64,000 nt of DNA, taken from Xenorhabdus mauleonii (GTDB taxonomy: Bacteria > Pseudomonadota > Gammaproteobacteria > Enterobacterales > Enterobacteriaceae). The notes beneath the pieces are model-generated. The model worked only from the letters and a program-made list of their open reading frames with translations, was not told where the DNA came from and searched no databases. The DNA lies in NCBI RefSeq assembly GCF_900113945.1, contig NZ_FORG01000007.1, positions 177,646 to 241,645 of the forward strand, in the 5' to 3' direction. The position numbers were made by a program, and so were the translations under genes. This document shows, in pieces, positions 18,998-28,661 of the stretch. Each line of letters starts with the position of its first letter. Position 1 is the stretch's first letter.

Positions 18998-19723
18998 ATG
19001 AACTTAAATCAATTTAAATCGATTGAAGTTATCAATATTTCATATGGTTTAACTGATACTACAGTTAATCATGAAATGATTTCAGATATCACATTTTCTA
19101 TTATACCAGGTGAAATTACTTTGATAACAGGGCCGAAGGCGTCGACAAACCGCACTATGCTGTCGATTGCGTCGGGTATGTTACAACCAGATCAAGGAGA
19201 TGTATTAATTAATAATAACAAGTTGAAACTAATGAATGAGGTAGAATTAGAACAGTTTCACTCAGAAAATAGTGGTTTTATTTTCCCGGGATTCAACTTA
19301 TTCAGTGAGCTTACACTGTTAGATAACTTGTTATTATCAACTTCACATGGATTATCACTTTCTCGCGAGCAAGCTGAAAAGATCGCACAGAAGTCGTTAG
19401 ATATTGTGAAATTAGGCAATAAAAGCCGTTATTACCCAGGGGAGTTGTCTGAAAACGAGAAACAATTGGCTGCGATAGCAAAAGCCATTGTCAGAAGACC
19501 TGAATATTTATTTGCCGATGATCCAACACATAACTTAGATCATCAAGCGTTTCAGACGCTCATGAATATCCTTAAATTTATTGCACATGAACAGAAAGGC
19601 ACAGTTGTGATTGCTTCCCAAGATAAGCGCCTGATGCAACATGCAGACAGCGTTATCACTTTAGCACGCGGGAAAGCGGTGAAAACTTATGAATCTTTTC
19701 TGGAACAGAGAGTGCTCGTGTAG
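18998..19723 (+). CDS. Degenerate ABC-type ATPase (LolD/MacB-like fold, catalytic motifs lost)
   Basis: 241 residues, the size of an FtsE/LolD-type ABC ATPase and colinear with that family, but every catalytic motif is altered. The P-loop reads GPKASTNRT (canonical GPSGSGKST), so the Lys is Asn. The signature is LSENEKQ instead of LSGGQ. Walker B keeps Asp but the catalytic Glu is Asp (LFADDPT). The switch His is Gln (ASQDKRLM). The fold-forming residues, D-loop-like NLDHQ and overall length are kept with no stop or frameshift, which argues for selection on a non-catalytic role or for recent decay. No permease gene is adjacent. It is inserted between nadR and ettA, which adjoin in E. coli. 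Confidence 0.75.
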   Translation: MNLNQFKSIEVINISYGLTDTTVNHEMISDITFSIIPGEITLITGPKASTNRTMLSIASGMLQPDQGDVLINNNKLKLMNEVELEQFHSENSGFIFPGFNLFSELTLLDNLLLSTSHGLSLSREQAEKIAQKSLDIVKLGNKSRYYPGELSENEKQLAAIAKAIVRRPEYLFADDPTHNLDHQAFQTLMNILKFIAHEQKGTVVIASQDKRLMQHADSVITLARGKAVKTYESFLEQRVLV

Positions 19724-19763
19724 TCATCGCTAATATGGTCATATGATGATGACCATAACGACG

Positions 19764-19794
19764 AAAAAACGGCCTGATAGCAGGCCGTTTTTTT
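19764..19794. terminator. Bidirectional terminator before ettA
   Basis: A-run, AACGGCCTG / CAGGCCGTT stem with a 4-nt loop, T-run: a strong terminator on either strand between the converging ABC gene and ettA. Confidence 0.85.
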
Positions 19795-19800
19795 ATCAAC

Positions 19801-21468
19801 TTATTTGCTGATCTTTTTATATTTGATACGGTGAGGCTGTAGTGCTTCAGCGCCCATTGTCCGCTTTTTATAATCTTCGTATTCGCTGAAGTTACCCTCA
19901 AAGAAGGAAACTTTACCTTCATCCTGATAATCAATGATGTGTGTTGCGATACGGTCAAGGAACCAACGGTCATGGGAAATAACCATTGCACAACCCGGGA
20001 ATTCCAGCAGGGCGTTTTCCAGCGCTCGCAGCGTTTCAATATCCAGATCGTTGGTTGGTTCATCAAGCAGTAGCATGTTGCCGCCAACTTGCAGCAGTTT
20101 GGATAAATGCAGACGGCCGCGCTCACCACCAGACAATTCACCCACGCGCTTGCCTTGATCAACGCCTTTGAAGTTAAAGCGCCCGACGTAAGCACGGCTT
20201 GGAATCTCAAAGTTGCCGATACGCATGATGTCTTGGCCGCCCGAAACTTCTTCCCAAACGGTTTTGCTATCGTCCATGCTATCACGGAACTGATCAACGG
20301 AAGCCAGTTTAACGGTTTCACCCAATGTAATAGAGCCAGAATCAGGTTGTTCCTGACCGGACAGCATACGGAACAGTGTGGATTTACCCGCGCCATTCGG
20401 CCCGATGATCCCAACAATCGCCCCTTTTGGCAGGGAGAAACTCAGATCATCGATCAGAACGCGGTCGCCATAAGACTTGGTCAAGTTGCTCACTTCCAGC
20501 ACTTTGTCACCCAGACGTGGGCCAGGCGGAATGAACAATTCACTGGTCTCATTACGTTTCTGATACTCAACGCTATTGAGTTCTTCAAAACGAGCCAAAC
20601 GCGCTTTACCTTTTGCCTGACGTCCTTTCGGATTTTGGCGAACCCACTCAAGTTCTTTCTCAATGGATTTACGACGGGCGGCTTCTGATGCAGCTTCTTG
20701 TGCCAGACGCTCATCTTTCTGCTCCAGCCATGAAGAGTAATTTCCTTCCCATGGAATGCCTTCACCACGGTCAAGTTCCAGAATCCAGCCAGCTACGTTA
20801 TCAAGGAAGTAACGGTCATGGGTAATCGCAACCACAGTGCCTTCATAGTCGTGCAGGAAGCGCTCCAGCCAAGCAACAGATTCAGCATCAAGGTGGTTGG
20901 TAGGCTCATCAAGCAACAGCATGTCTGGTTTTTCCAGCAGCAAGCGGCAGATAGCAACACGACGACGCTCACCACCAGACAGGTGTTCAATTTTAGCATC
21001 CCAGCTCGGCAGGCGAAGGGCATCGGCCGCTCTTTCAAGCTGATTATCCAAATTATGCCCGTCATGGGATTGAATAATCGCTTCCAGCTCTCCCTGCTCT
21101 TTTGCCAACTTATCAAAATCCGCATCAGGATCCGCGTAAGCTGCATAAACTTCATCAAGGCGCGTCAGGGCATTTTTAACTTCGCTAACCGCTTCTTCCA
21201 CAGCTTCACGAACCGTATGCTCCAAATTGAGCTTAGGCTCCTGTGGCAAGTAACCGATTTTAATTCCCGGTTGTGGGCGAGCTTCACCTTCAATATCTTT
21301 ATCAATGCCTGCCATGATGCGCAATAACGTCGATTTACCCGCACCATTGAGGCCAAGAACGCCTATTTTTGCTCCCGGGAAAAAACTCAGAGAAATATTT
21401 TTCAGAATATGCCTTTTCGGGGGAACGATTTTGCCAACCCGATGCATACTATAAACATATTGAGCCAA
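19801..21468 (-). CDS. ettA: Energy-dependent translational throttle EttA (ABC-F)
   Basis: 555 residues, identical in length to E. coli EttA. Two ABC domains: P-loops GLNGAGKST and GPNGAGKST, signatures LSGGERRRV and LSGGERGRL, Walker B MLLLDEPTN in both. The intervening helical tRNA-interaction (PtIM) linker (about residues 240-310, EKELEWVRQNPKGRQAKGKA) is intact. EttA binds the ribosomal E site and couples the ATP/ADP ratio to the first steps of translation. Position next to slt matches E. coli. Confidence 0.96.
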   Translation of the reverse strand: MAQYVYSMHRVGKIVPPKRHILKNISLSFFPGAKIGVLGLNGAGKSTLLRIMAGIDKDIEGEARPQPGIKIGYLPQEPKLNLEHTVREAVEEAVSEVKNALTRLDEVYAAYADPDADFDKLAKEQGELEAIIQSHDGHNLDNQLERAADALRLPSWDAKIEHLSGGERRRVAICRLLLEKPDMLLLDEPTNHLDAESVAWLERFLHDYEGTVVAITHDRYFLDNVAGWILELDRGEGIPWEGNYSSWLEQKDERLAQEAASEAARRKSIEKELEWVRQNPKGRQAKGKARLARFEELNSVEYQKRNETSELFIPPGPRLGDKVLEVSNLTKSYGDRVLIDDLSFSLPKGAIVGIIGPNGAGKSTLFRMLSGQEQPDSGSITLGETVKLASVDQFRDSMDDSKTVWEEVSGGQDIMRIGNFEIPSRAYVGRFNFKGVDQGKRVGELSGGERGRLHLSKLLQVGGNMLLLDEPTNDLDIETLRALENALLEFPGCAMVISHDRWFLDRIATHIIDYQDEGKVSFFEGNFSEYEDYKKRTMGAEALQPHRIKYKKISK

Positions 21469-21637
21469 AGTACTTTACCTTTTGATTATTAAGTGAATTT
21501 TTAATTCATTTGCGTTTATAAGGCTTGGATGGCGTATTCTATCCTAAATTCTACGTACCGTGTTGTTACCTGATTAGGATTATATCCAAACCAGCTATGT
21601 TCAAACCAACTATGCACGCAAACGGTAAAAATCATTC

Positions 21638-21700
21638 TATATCCGTCGCCTTTCAAGTTGCAGCGTTGTCGGCTGAATCTTGAAATTCATTGGGTATGTG
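21638..21700. repeat. Fragment or short member of the second repeat family
   Basis: TATATCCGTCGCCTTTCAAG at the left and an end reading GAAATTCATTGGGTAT at the right resemble the ends of the 95-bp element at 42308, with a shortened middle; both share TTGTCGGCTG inside. Confidence 0.6.
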
Positions 21701-21893
21701 TAGAACACCAGTTTATAAACGGTATCCCGTTCCAGATTGCCGATTGTATTCACTGGTGAATGGAATACAAATGGATTAATCCTTCTTTTTCCGATTCCTT
21801 GAAAGAAGAGTTTGTGATGCATTGAGCAGACCTTTTTCAAGTCATGCGATTGAAATTAGCTAAGTTGTAATAAATCACGCAGATAATATGCTT

Positions 21894-21940
21894 ATAATTA
21901 CACAACACTCAGGCAAACAGCCTGAGTGTTGTGTAATTAT
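21894..21940. repeat. 21-bp perfect inverted repeat upstream of slt
   Basis: Left arm ATAATTACACAACACTCAGG(C), right arm its exact complement, loop AAACA. Located about 100 bp before the slt start on an otherwise open stretch. It has no trailing T-run and no gene ends on it on the plus strand. Confidence 0.7.
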
Positions 21941-22043
21941 GCATTGCGCATTTTAGCGCTGTTCATTTTGGGTTCTGTTCGTTTGAGCATCGCGTTTGAA
22001 TATTGCGCGATTGAACATCGATAGTAGTCTTCTGGAGGGGTAT

Positions 22044-23969
22044 GTGGCAATAAGTAAGTGGCAGCATTTTGCGATGGCTGCGAGCATGGTTTCAGTGGTT
22101 GCTGGAATGGCCCGTGCTGATTCTCTCGATGCGCAGCGCCAAAGGTATCAAGAGATAAAACAAGCGTGGGATGCCAAAAACATGGCCGAGGTCGAACGCT
22201 TGATGCCGACCCTGAAAAATTATCCTCTTTACCCTTATCTTGAATATCGTCAATTAGTTCAAGATTTGCCCGTTGCCACTCCGCAGCAAGTTCAGCAATT
22301 TATTAATACTCATCCGACCCTGCCGCCCGCGCGATCTTTGGCTAGCCGGTTTATCAATCAGCTCACCAATGACGGCGACTGGCATGGCCTTTTGGCTTTC
22401 AGCCCCAATCCGCCGACTGCGATTGCGGAACGCTGCAATTATTATTTTGCCCAATGGGCGACAGGAAATCAGCAAGTCGCATGGAAAGGTGCCGAAGAGA
22501 TTTGGTTGAACGGCAATTCATTGCCGACAAACTGCAATAAGCTATTCGATGTCTGGGAACAAAATGGCTATTTATCGGCAAATTTAATTTTGCAGCGTCT
22601 CGAGCTGGCAATGAAGGAAAATAACGCCGCGCTCGTCAGCTATCTCGCCAAGCGCCTGCCTCTGGATTACCACAATTTAGGGGCTGATGTAATCAAGCTG
22701 CAACAAGATCCGAAATTAGTTGAACAATTTGCCACAACGACAGCGCCAACAGACTTCACCCGTTCAGTCGTCATCAATGCGTTTTCCCGTTTTGTCCGCG
22801 GAAATGCAGAGCTTGCCAGAATGAGTATTCCTGTACTTGCTCGCGCACAGAAAATGAATGACGCTGAGGTACAAAAATTAAAAGACCTCGTTGTATGGCA
22901 ATTAATGGGAGATATCACACCAGAGCAGGCAAAATGGCGGGATGCAAGCATCCGGGATTCCCATTCAACTAAATTGCTTGAGCGACGTGCTCGTCTGGCG
23001 CTGAGAGATGATGACTATACCGGTCTTGAAGAGTGGTTATCACTGCTGCCGAAAGAAATTTTGCAACAAGATGAATGGCAATACTGGCGTGCTGTCATTC
23101 TGTTTAAACAGGGCAAAAATACCAAAGGGGATACGATACTGCGTAAGCTGACTGAGAAGCGTGGTTTTTATCCCATGGTTGCCGCCCAGAAACTACAGGT
23201 TCCCTATCCCCTGATTATCAACAAATCAGAAAAGCCTGAGCCTTCGCTTGCCAATATGCCGGAAATCCAGCGTATCCGTGAGTTATTGCATTGGCATCTG
23301 GATGATTTAGCCCGCTCAGAATGGGTTCGATTGGTGTCATCACAAAGCCGCTTGAAGCAGGAACAGTTGGCGCGTTACGCATTTGAGCAGCACTGGCCTG
23401 CGCTTAGTGTACAAGCCACCATTACGGGCAAAATGTGGGATCATCTTGAAGAGCGTTTTCCACTGGCATGGCACACCGAATTTGCCCATTTTACGTCGGA
23501 CAAAGAAATCTCACCCAGCTATGCAATGGCAATTGCCCGTCAGGAAAGCGCTTGGAATCCGGAGGCCCGTTCTCCCAAAGGAGCCAGCGGATTAATGCAA
23601 CTTATGCCCAAAACAGCCGAACATACAGTAAAGAGCCAAAAAATCCAGGGTTATGCCGGCAGCAACCAACTGATGAATCCTGTCATGAACATTAAAATAG
23701 GTACGGCTTATCTGGATTCGATTTACCAACGTTTCGACAACAACCGCATTCTTGCCAGTGCCGCTTATAACGCCGGCCCAACAAACGTTAACCGCTGGCT
23801 GACAAATTCTGCCGGGAACATTGATGCAATCGCTTTTATTGAGAGCATTCCTTTTGCTGAAACGCGCTCTTATGTCAAAAATGTCCTTGCCTACAATGTG
23901 TTCTACAACAACTTTATGGGCAAAATGACAAACATACTAACTGAAAGTGAATGGCAGAAGCGTTATTAA
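22044..23969 (+). CDS. slt: Soluble lytic murein transglycosylase Slt70
   Basis: 641 residues from GTG 22044, chosen because CTGGAGGGG lies just upstream and the protein then begins with a signal peptide (ISKWQHFAMAASMVSVVAGMARA) like E. coli Slt; the frame is open further 5' without a ribosome site. A long superhelical U-shaped domain (to about residue 440) is followed by the lysozyme-like domain with catalytic Glu in ARQESAWNPEARSPKGASGL and the AAYNAGPTNVNRW motif. It cleaves peptidoglycan glycan strands in the periplasm, leaving 1,6-anhydro ends. Confidence 0.95.
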   Translation: MAISKWQHFAMAASMVSVVAGMARADSLDAQRQRYQEIKQAWDAKNMAEVERLMPTLKNYPLYPYLEYRQLVQDLPVATPQQVQQFINTHPTLPPARSLASRFINQLTNDGDWHGLLAFSPNPPTAIAERCNYYFAQWATGNQQVAWKGAEEIWLNGNSLPTNCNKLFDVWEQNGYLSANLILQRLELAMKENNAALVSYLAKRLPLDYHNLGADVIKLQQDPKLVEQFATTTAPTDFTRSVVINAFSRFVRGNAELARMSIPVLARAQKMNDAEVQKLKDLVVWQLMGDITPEQAKWRDASIRDSHSTKLLERRARLALRDDDYTGLEEWLSLLPKEILQQDEWQYWRAVILFKQGKNTKGDTILRKLTEKRGFYPMVAAQKLQVPYPLIINKSEKPEPSLANMPEIQRIRELLHWHLDDLARSEWVRLVSSQSRLKQEQLARYAFEQHWPALSVQATITGKMWDHLEERFPLAWHTEFAHFTSDKEISPSYAMAIARQESAWNPEARSPKGASGLMQLMPKTAEHTVKSQKIQGYAGSNQLMNPVMNIKIGTAYLDSIYQRFDNNRILASAAYNAGPTNVNRWLTNSAGNIDAIAFIESIPFAETRSYVKNVLAYNVFYNNFMGKMTNILTESEWQKRY

Positions 23970-24003
23970 TTTATGTAATAAATATGATATATGGTATGCT
24001 GCC

Positions 24004-24021
24004 GTACTAGTTAAATAGTAT
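24004..24021. promoter_or_regulatory. TrpR operator
   Basis: GTACTAGTTAAATAGTAT matches the consensus GTACTAGTTAACTAGTAC at 16 of 18 positions. It sits immediately before trpR, indicating autoregulation as in E. coli. Confidence 0.8.
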
Positions 24022-24034
24022 GGCAGCTAACTAT

Positions 24035-24391
24035 ATGACACAGAATCTAACACAAAATCATTTGATTGATCCGGCGCTCTCCCCGGAAAATGGGGACGAT
24101 TGGCTTGCGCTTGTAGAATTGTTGAAAACAGCATTTGAACAAAATTTGCAACATTCTATTTTGCAGCTATTATTGACTCCCGATGAACGAACGGCGTTAT
24201 CAACCCGTGTTCGAATTATTCAAGAACTAATGCGCGGGCAAATGAGCCAGCGTGAATTGAAAAACGAGCTAAGTGTGGGTATTGCAACCATTACTCGTGG
24301 TTCAAACAGTTTAAAAGCCGCGCCCCCCCATGTAAAAGCATGGTTGGAAGAACAGCTATTAAATGACAAAAAGAACAGTTTAATTAAATGA
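24035..24391 (+). CDS. trpR: Trp operon repressor TrpR
   Basis: 118 residues from ATG 24035. The helix-turn-helix region is almost identical to E. coli ([10 protein letters not shown] then [16 protein letters not shown]), and the tryptophan-contact region [15 protein letters not shown] is kept. It represses trp, aroH-type and its own promoter when bound to tryptophan. An in-frame ATG at 24020 lies inside the operator itself; neither start has a good ribosome site, so I prefer the second. Follows slt as in E. coli. Confidence 0.95.
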   Translation: MTQNLTQNHLIDPALSPENGDDWLALVELLKTAFEQNLQHSILQLLLTPDERTALSTRVRIIQELMRGQMSQRELKNELSVGIATITRGSNSLKAAPPHVKAWLEEQLLNDKKNSLIK

Positions 24392-24456
24392 CTTAATTAA
24401 ATGGTTACTGGGGTCATTTCATCATGACCCCAAACTGCTTTTCATTGAGTGTGCTG

Positions 24457-24990
24457 TTAAGGTTGGTTATTTAATTCTTTGTAAATTTCATGATGGATAG
24501 GAACAAGAGCCAATATCAAAGCCTGATGGTAAACGCTGGTGCGAGTCAGAATGCCGTTGGTGAAAAAACCGATTGCGCCACCTTTTTGCTTAATATTATC
24601 AATGCCAGCCACGTAAGCCATTTCATGGCCAAGCTCACGTCCTTCCCGAATACCTTCCAGGACTTTTTCAGGCAGCATCAAACTGGCGGAGCGCGATTCT
24701 CCTCTGATTTGCTTATGCTCAATAACCATCCAGGCAAACGTCATGTCATCTTCAATGCCAGCTTCGACTCCAACCCAGAAATCAGCTTCCGGTCTGACTT
24801 GGCGAGCAGCCATCACCCGATGACGAGCACCTGTGCGGGTTTCCGTATTACCGATAGGTTGTTGAGGAACACTGCTGTCTACATTGACATCTTCTATACG
24901 GTAAGTGCCTGGGCCAAAAACATCATCGAATGCAAGGCTAATCGCTTTTATTTTCGCAGGGTTAGTTGTTGCTGCAATAACGTGGTACAT
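24457..24990 (-). CDS. yjjX: Inosine/xanthosine triphosphatase YjjX
   Basis: 177 residues. The N-terminus [19 protein letters not shown] and core [20 protein letters not shown] match the YjjX/NTPase family, which hydrolyses ITP and XTP so that deaminated purines are not incorporated into nucleic acid. Convergent with trpR and divergent from gpmB, as in E. coli. Confidence 0.94.
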   Translation of the reverse strand: MYHVIAATTNPAKIKAISLAFDDVFGPGTYRIEDVNVDSSVPQQPIGNTETRTGARHRVMAARQVRPEADFWVGVEAGIEDDMTFAWMVIEHKQIRGESRSASLMLPEKVLEGIREGRELGHEMAYVAGIDNIKQKGGAIGFFTNGILTRTSVYHQALILALVPIHHEIYKELNNQP

Positions 24991-25045
24991 AATAAATAAA
25001 TTATCCTTTGAATTATTTCATGATGCAGTATAACGGAAATTAAAT

Positions 25046-25693
25046 ATGTTACAGGTCTATCTTGTTCGTCATGGTGAAACCGAATGGAACGTAGCTCGCC
25101 GCCTTCAAGGGCAATCTGACAGTCCTTTGACTGAGCACGGACAGCGTCAGGCTCATCTAGTTGCGCAAAGAGTCAAATCTGAAAATATTACCCATGTTAT
25201 TACCAGTGACCTTGGTCGAACACGCCAGACAGCAGATATCATCGCTAAGGCTTGTGGTTGCAAGGTAATTCTGGAACCGCGTTTGCGGGAATTACATATG
25301 GGTATTTTGGAAAACCGCGAACTGGCTTCTCTCACAGCCGAAGAAGAAAGCTGGCGTAAAAGTCTTGTCGATGGTACACCAAATGGACGGATCCCAGAAG
25401 GTGAATCAATGAATGAGTTGTCAATTCGTATGAGAGCAGCGTTGGAAAATTGCCTTACCCTGCCCGCAGGCAGCCGCCCATTATTGGTGAGTCATGGTAT
25501 GGCACTGGTGAGTTTGCTCTGTTCTATTCTGGGGCTGCCAGCCAATTCAGAGCGCCGCTTGCGACTGAGAAACTGTTCTATATCGAGGGTGGATTATCAG
25601 GATAGCCCGTGGCTTGCTTCAGGCTGGATTATTGAGACTGCGGGCGATATCACACACTTGGATATGCCCGCTTTGGATGAATTACAGGGTTAA
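25046..25693 (+). CDS. gpmB: Histidine phosphatase family protein GpmB (YtjC)
   Basis: 215 residues, E. coli length. Phosphohistidine loop LVRHGETEWN, the second arginine in TSDLGRTRQTADI and the late His in LLVSHGMALVSLL are intact. Named phosphoglycerate mutase 2, but homologues behave as broad phosphatases, so the glycolytic role is uncertain. Its last codons overlap the 3' end of the convergent rob gene by 4 bp. Confidence 0.93.
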   Translation: MLQVYLVRHGETEWNVARRLQGQSDSPLTEHGQRQAHLVAQRVKSENITHVITSDLGRTRQTADIIAKACGCKVILEPRLRELHMGILENRELASLTAEEESWRKSLVDGTPNGRIPEGESMNELSIRMRAALENCLTLPAGSRPLLVSHGMALVSLLCSILGLPANSERRLRLRNCSISRVDYQDSPWLASGWIIETAGDITHLDMPALDELQG

Positions 25694-26577
25694 CACTCAA
25701 TGGGGATGAGATACTCAAATTCCAAAACATGCCGTTCTGTTTGAGACTCATTCCTCGGGTTTTTCCATTCAAGATTGGTAAGGTGGTATCGCTCGACATC
25801 GTATCCCTTTCTGCGAGTGATGTTTAATTTAGGTAAACAGATCCCATAAACTGTGAAGAGAAAATCATGTAACTGTTCGTTGTTACCAAAGTAACTGAAC
25901 GAAATATAATTCCCGCCAGGCAAAACAACCGGATTACTTTTCTTGGTTTCAAAAGTGGCGTGTTCCGGCTCTATGGCTGTGGTATAGAGTACAGTATGCT
26001 CATCTTCGTTTTCTGAATTGAGGATAGTATGGTGCAGTCCATATAATCTGGGAGGCAATACTTCGGCTTCTTCCAGATAATTAACCCAAAAGTCGTGTCT
26101 CAACTCTTTGCCAGCCACTGCCCATTCTCCCAGCATAAAGCTGCAAGTATGCTCTGTACCAATAAGCGTTTGATCTTCCAGTGTAACGAATTTGTGTTCC
26201 GGCAACGGCTTATTGTCCAGCAAAATAGGTGGGCATATGCCTGTTGCACACCACTCTTCACTTCTGCGGTACGAAGCGGGCGTTCGATTAAACTGTTTTT
26301 TGAAGGCTCTGGTAAAAGTCTGTTGAGAATCAAAGCGATATTGTAAAGCAATATCTAAAATAGAGCGGCTGGTCAAACGCAGGGCAATGGCAGCTCTGGA
26401 TAATCGTCTTGCACGAATATAGGAGCCAATAGCCTGACCAGTCACATCTTTGAACATGCGTTGTAAGTGCCACTTAGAGTAACCAGATTTTGCAGCAACG
26501 TTATCAAGGGACAATGGACTATCTAGATTGTTATCTAACCAATGTAGCAAATCTCGAATAATGTTGGTTTGGTTCAT
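25690..26577 (-). CDS. rob: Right-origin-binding transcriptional activator Rob
   Basis: 295 residues. N-terminal AraC/XylS double helix-turn-helix (LDNVAAKSGYSKWHLQRMFK; ILDIALQYRFDSQQTFTRAF) and a C-terminal GyrI-like ligand domain. Rob activates marA/soxS-rob regulon genes for efflux and antibiotic or solvent tolerance after binding inducers such as bile salts. The C-terminal 6 residues (YLIPIEC) are close to E. coli. Convergent with gpmB. Confidence 0.95.
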   Translation of the reverse strand: MNQTNIIRDLLHWLDNNLDSPLSLDNVAAKSGYSKWHLQRMFKDVTGQAIGSYIRARRLSRAAIALRLTSRSILDIALQYRFDSQQTFTRAFKKQFNRTPASYRRSEEWCATGICPPILLDNKPLPEHKFVTLEDQTLIGTEHTCSFMLGEWAVAGKELRHDFWVNYLEEAEVLPPRLYGLHHTILNSENEDEHTVLYTTAIEPEHATFETKKSNPVVLPGGNYISFSYFGNNEQLHDFLFTVYGICLPKLNITRRKGYDVERYHLTNLEWKNPRNESQTERHVLEFEYLIPIEC

Positions 26578-27241
26578 ACATATCCCTAAGTCATTAAGAC
26601 ATAAAAGAAAATAATATAAATATGAAAAAACTTGTTAGGTTGAAAATCAAAGTATTTTCATGAATACATCTGTTGTGTAGCTTGTTAGATGATCAACATT
26701 TATCTTTCCCCAAAAGGTAAAAACTTCGTTTCCAGGGTTGTTTAGCGGCAATTAATTCACAAGCAAATAATCACTCACGAAAATATTTTACTTAAATCAC
26801 TATTATTGTTAGCTTTATGTTATGCAACTCGCTAACACTGAATTAAACAAGAATAAACTTGGAATAAATTAATAGCAGATCTAATAAAATGTCAAGCTCT
26901 GTATTTATGAATAAATTAACTTCATGAATTGTAAGAAATTTAAATTATTCTTACGCACAGTGAATGTCATTCTAATGACCATTACAATCCTCTAAGAAGT
27001 GCGTCTGTTTGAACGATAGTTGAGAAAGCAGAATCGCTGGCAGAAGTGATTTAGTGTCCACAATTTACTCGTCTTGAATGTTTGTTAGGCTATAATGCTA
27101 CAACTTTTCATACTTTGCTGTTTCATTATAGATACATTCGCTGTGGAAATATTCCAATTAAATACATTTAGTTGCATTATATGTTAATGATAGATATTTT
27201 CACTGTATTTGTTTAATTCAAGTGGACTAAATATGGTAACA
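26578..27241. other. rob-creA intergenic region
   Basis: 664 bp of AT-rich DNA with the two divergent promoters. I see no gene, repeat copy or recognised operator in it. Confidence 0.45.
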
Positions 27242-27706
27242 ATGAAGAAAATAGTGATAGCAGCGGCCTTGCTCTTTTCTCCTGTCGTTTTGCATGCTGA
27301 AGAGATAGGCTCTGTCGATACCGTGTTCAAACTTTTTGGCCCAGATAACAAAATAGTGATAGAAGCCTTTGATGATCCTGATGTTAAAAATGTTACCTGT
27401 TATTTGAGCAGGGCCAAGACTGGTGGGATCAAAGGAGGATTGGGGTTAGCGGAAGATACATCTGACGCAGCCATCTCTTGCCAACAAGTCGGCCCGATCG
27501 AACTGGCAGATAAAATCAAAAAATCCCCCAAGAAAGGGCAGGTTGTCTTCCAGAAACGTACCTCTTTGGTATTCAAAAAACTTCAGGTTGTACGCTTCTA
27601 CGATCAAAGTCGTAATTCGCTGATCTATTTGACGTATTCAGACAAAGTGATCGATGGTTCACCCAAGAATGCGATCAGTGCTGTACCTATTATGCCGTGG
27701 AAATAA
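27242..27706 (+). CDS. creA: CreA family periplasmic protein
   Basis: 154 residues from ATG 27242 ([19 protein letters not shown] signal peptide); two ATGs further upstream would add residues before the signal sequence. The mature part ([20 protein letters not shown]...[21 protein letters not shown]...SAVPIMPW) is very close to E. coli CreA over its full length. Function unknown. In E. coli it is followed by creBCD (two-component system and inner-membrane protein); these are absent here and arcA follows directly on the other strand. Confidence 0.94.
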   Translation: MKKIVIAAALLFSPVVLHAEEIGSVDTVFKLFGPDNKIVIEAFDDPDVKNVTCYLSRAKTGGIKGGLGLAEDTSDAAISCQQVGPIELADKIKKSPKKGQVVFQKRTSLVFKKLQVVRFYDQSRNSLIYLTYSDKVIDGSPKNAISAVPIMPWK

Positions 27707-27832
27707 TCAACAGCGTTCTGGATTGGTTTACAATTAGGCGGTAATTTGTGGTTGGATATCGTTTGCCATTTTTGTGGTTTACATTTAGACACGAAAATTA
27801 GACAAGCGAAAAAATTAGGCAGACAAAAGAAG

Positions 27833-27868
27833 AAAAGCCCTGATGTCATTGAACATACGGGGCTTTTT
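27833..27868. terminator. Terminator between creA and arcA
   Basis: AAAAGCCC ... GGGCTTTTT hairpin with an 18-nt loop, bidirectional, between converging genes. Confidence 0.65.
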
Positions 27869-27944
27869 GACTGAGCTTTTTTAACAGCTCCGGCTATATC
27901 TCTATTGCGATACCGACAATTTCCGGTGCCGGCGGCGACATCAA

Positions 27945-28661
27945 TCAGTCGTCTAAATCACCGCAGAAACGGTAACCTTCACCGTGGATAGTCGCAATAA
28001 TTTCTGGCGTATCTGGCGTTGATTCAAAATGCTTACGAATACGACGGATAGTCACATCAACAGTACGATCGTGAGGCTTCAGTTCACGGCCAGTCATTTT
28101 CTTCAACAACTCTGCACGAGTCTGGATTTTCCCCGGATTCTCGCAGAAATGAAGCATGGCGCGGAACTCACTGCGTGGCAGTTTGTATTGATCTCCCATT
28201 GGACTAACCAGTGAACGGCTATTGATATCCAATTCCCATCCGTTGAATTTATAGCTTTCAACCTGACGACGTTCTTCACCGGAGTGGCTCAGATTCATTG
28301 TCCGTGAAAGCAAATTCCGTGCGCGAATGGTTAATTCACGTGGATTAAAGGGCTTAGTGATGTAATCGTCAGCACCTATTTCAAGGCCAAGGATCTTATC
28401 CACTTCATTATCACGGCCAGTCAAGAACATCAGAGCGACATTAGCCTGCTCTCGTAATTCACGGGCAAGAAGCAGCCCATTTTTACCTGGCAGATTAATA
28501 TCCATAATCACTAAATTGATATCGTTATCTGACAGAATGTTGTGCATTTCGGAACCGTCGGTGGCTTCATAAACGACATACCCTTCTGCTTCAAAAATGC
28601 TTTTAAGGGTATTGCGTGTGACAATTTCGTCTTCAACAATCAAAATGTGCGGGGTTTGCAT
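27945..28661 (-). CDS. arcA: Aerobic respiration response regulator ArcA
   Basis: 238 residues, E. coli length. Receiver domain with the phospho-acceptor Asp in [13 protein letters not shown] (residue 54), conserved Thr and Lys ([20 protein letters not shown]), then an OmpR-type winged helix ([12 protein letters not shown]...[16 protein letters not shown]). Phosphorylated by ArcB under low oxygen, it represses aerobic respiration genes. The partner arcB is not in the window. Confidence 0.97.
   Translation of the reverse strand: MQTPHILIVEDEIVTRNTLKSIFEAEGYVVYEATDGSEMHNILSDNDINLVIMDINLPGKNGLLLARELREQANVALMFLTGRDNEVDKILGLEIGADDYITKPFNPRELTIRARNLLSRTMNLSHSGEERRQVESYKFNGWELDINSRSLVSPMGDQYKLPRSEFRAMLHFCENPGKIQTRAELLKKMTGRELKPHDRTVDVTIRRIRKHFESTPDTPEIIATIHGEGYRFCGDLDD

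Larger units (their letters stand above)
21469..22043. other. ettA-slt intergenic region
   Basis: 575 bp. Contains the ettA promoter, an interspersed-repeat fragment (21638-21700) and a 21-bp perfect inverted repeat (21894-21940). Confidence 0.5.

Noticed and set aside
21637..21840. 67-codon minus-strand frame near slt
   Set aside because: Overlaps a repeat-family fragment and has no ribosome site.
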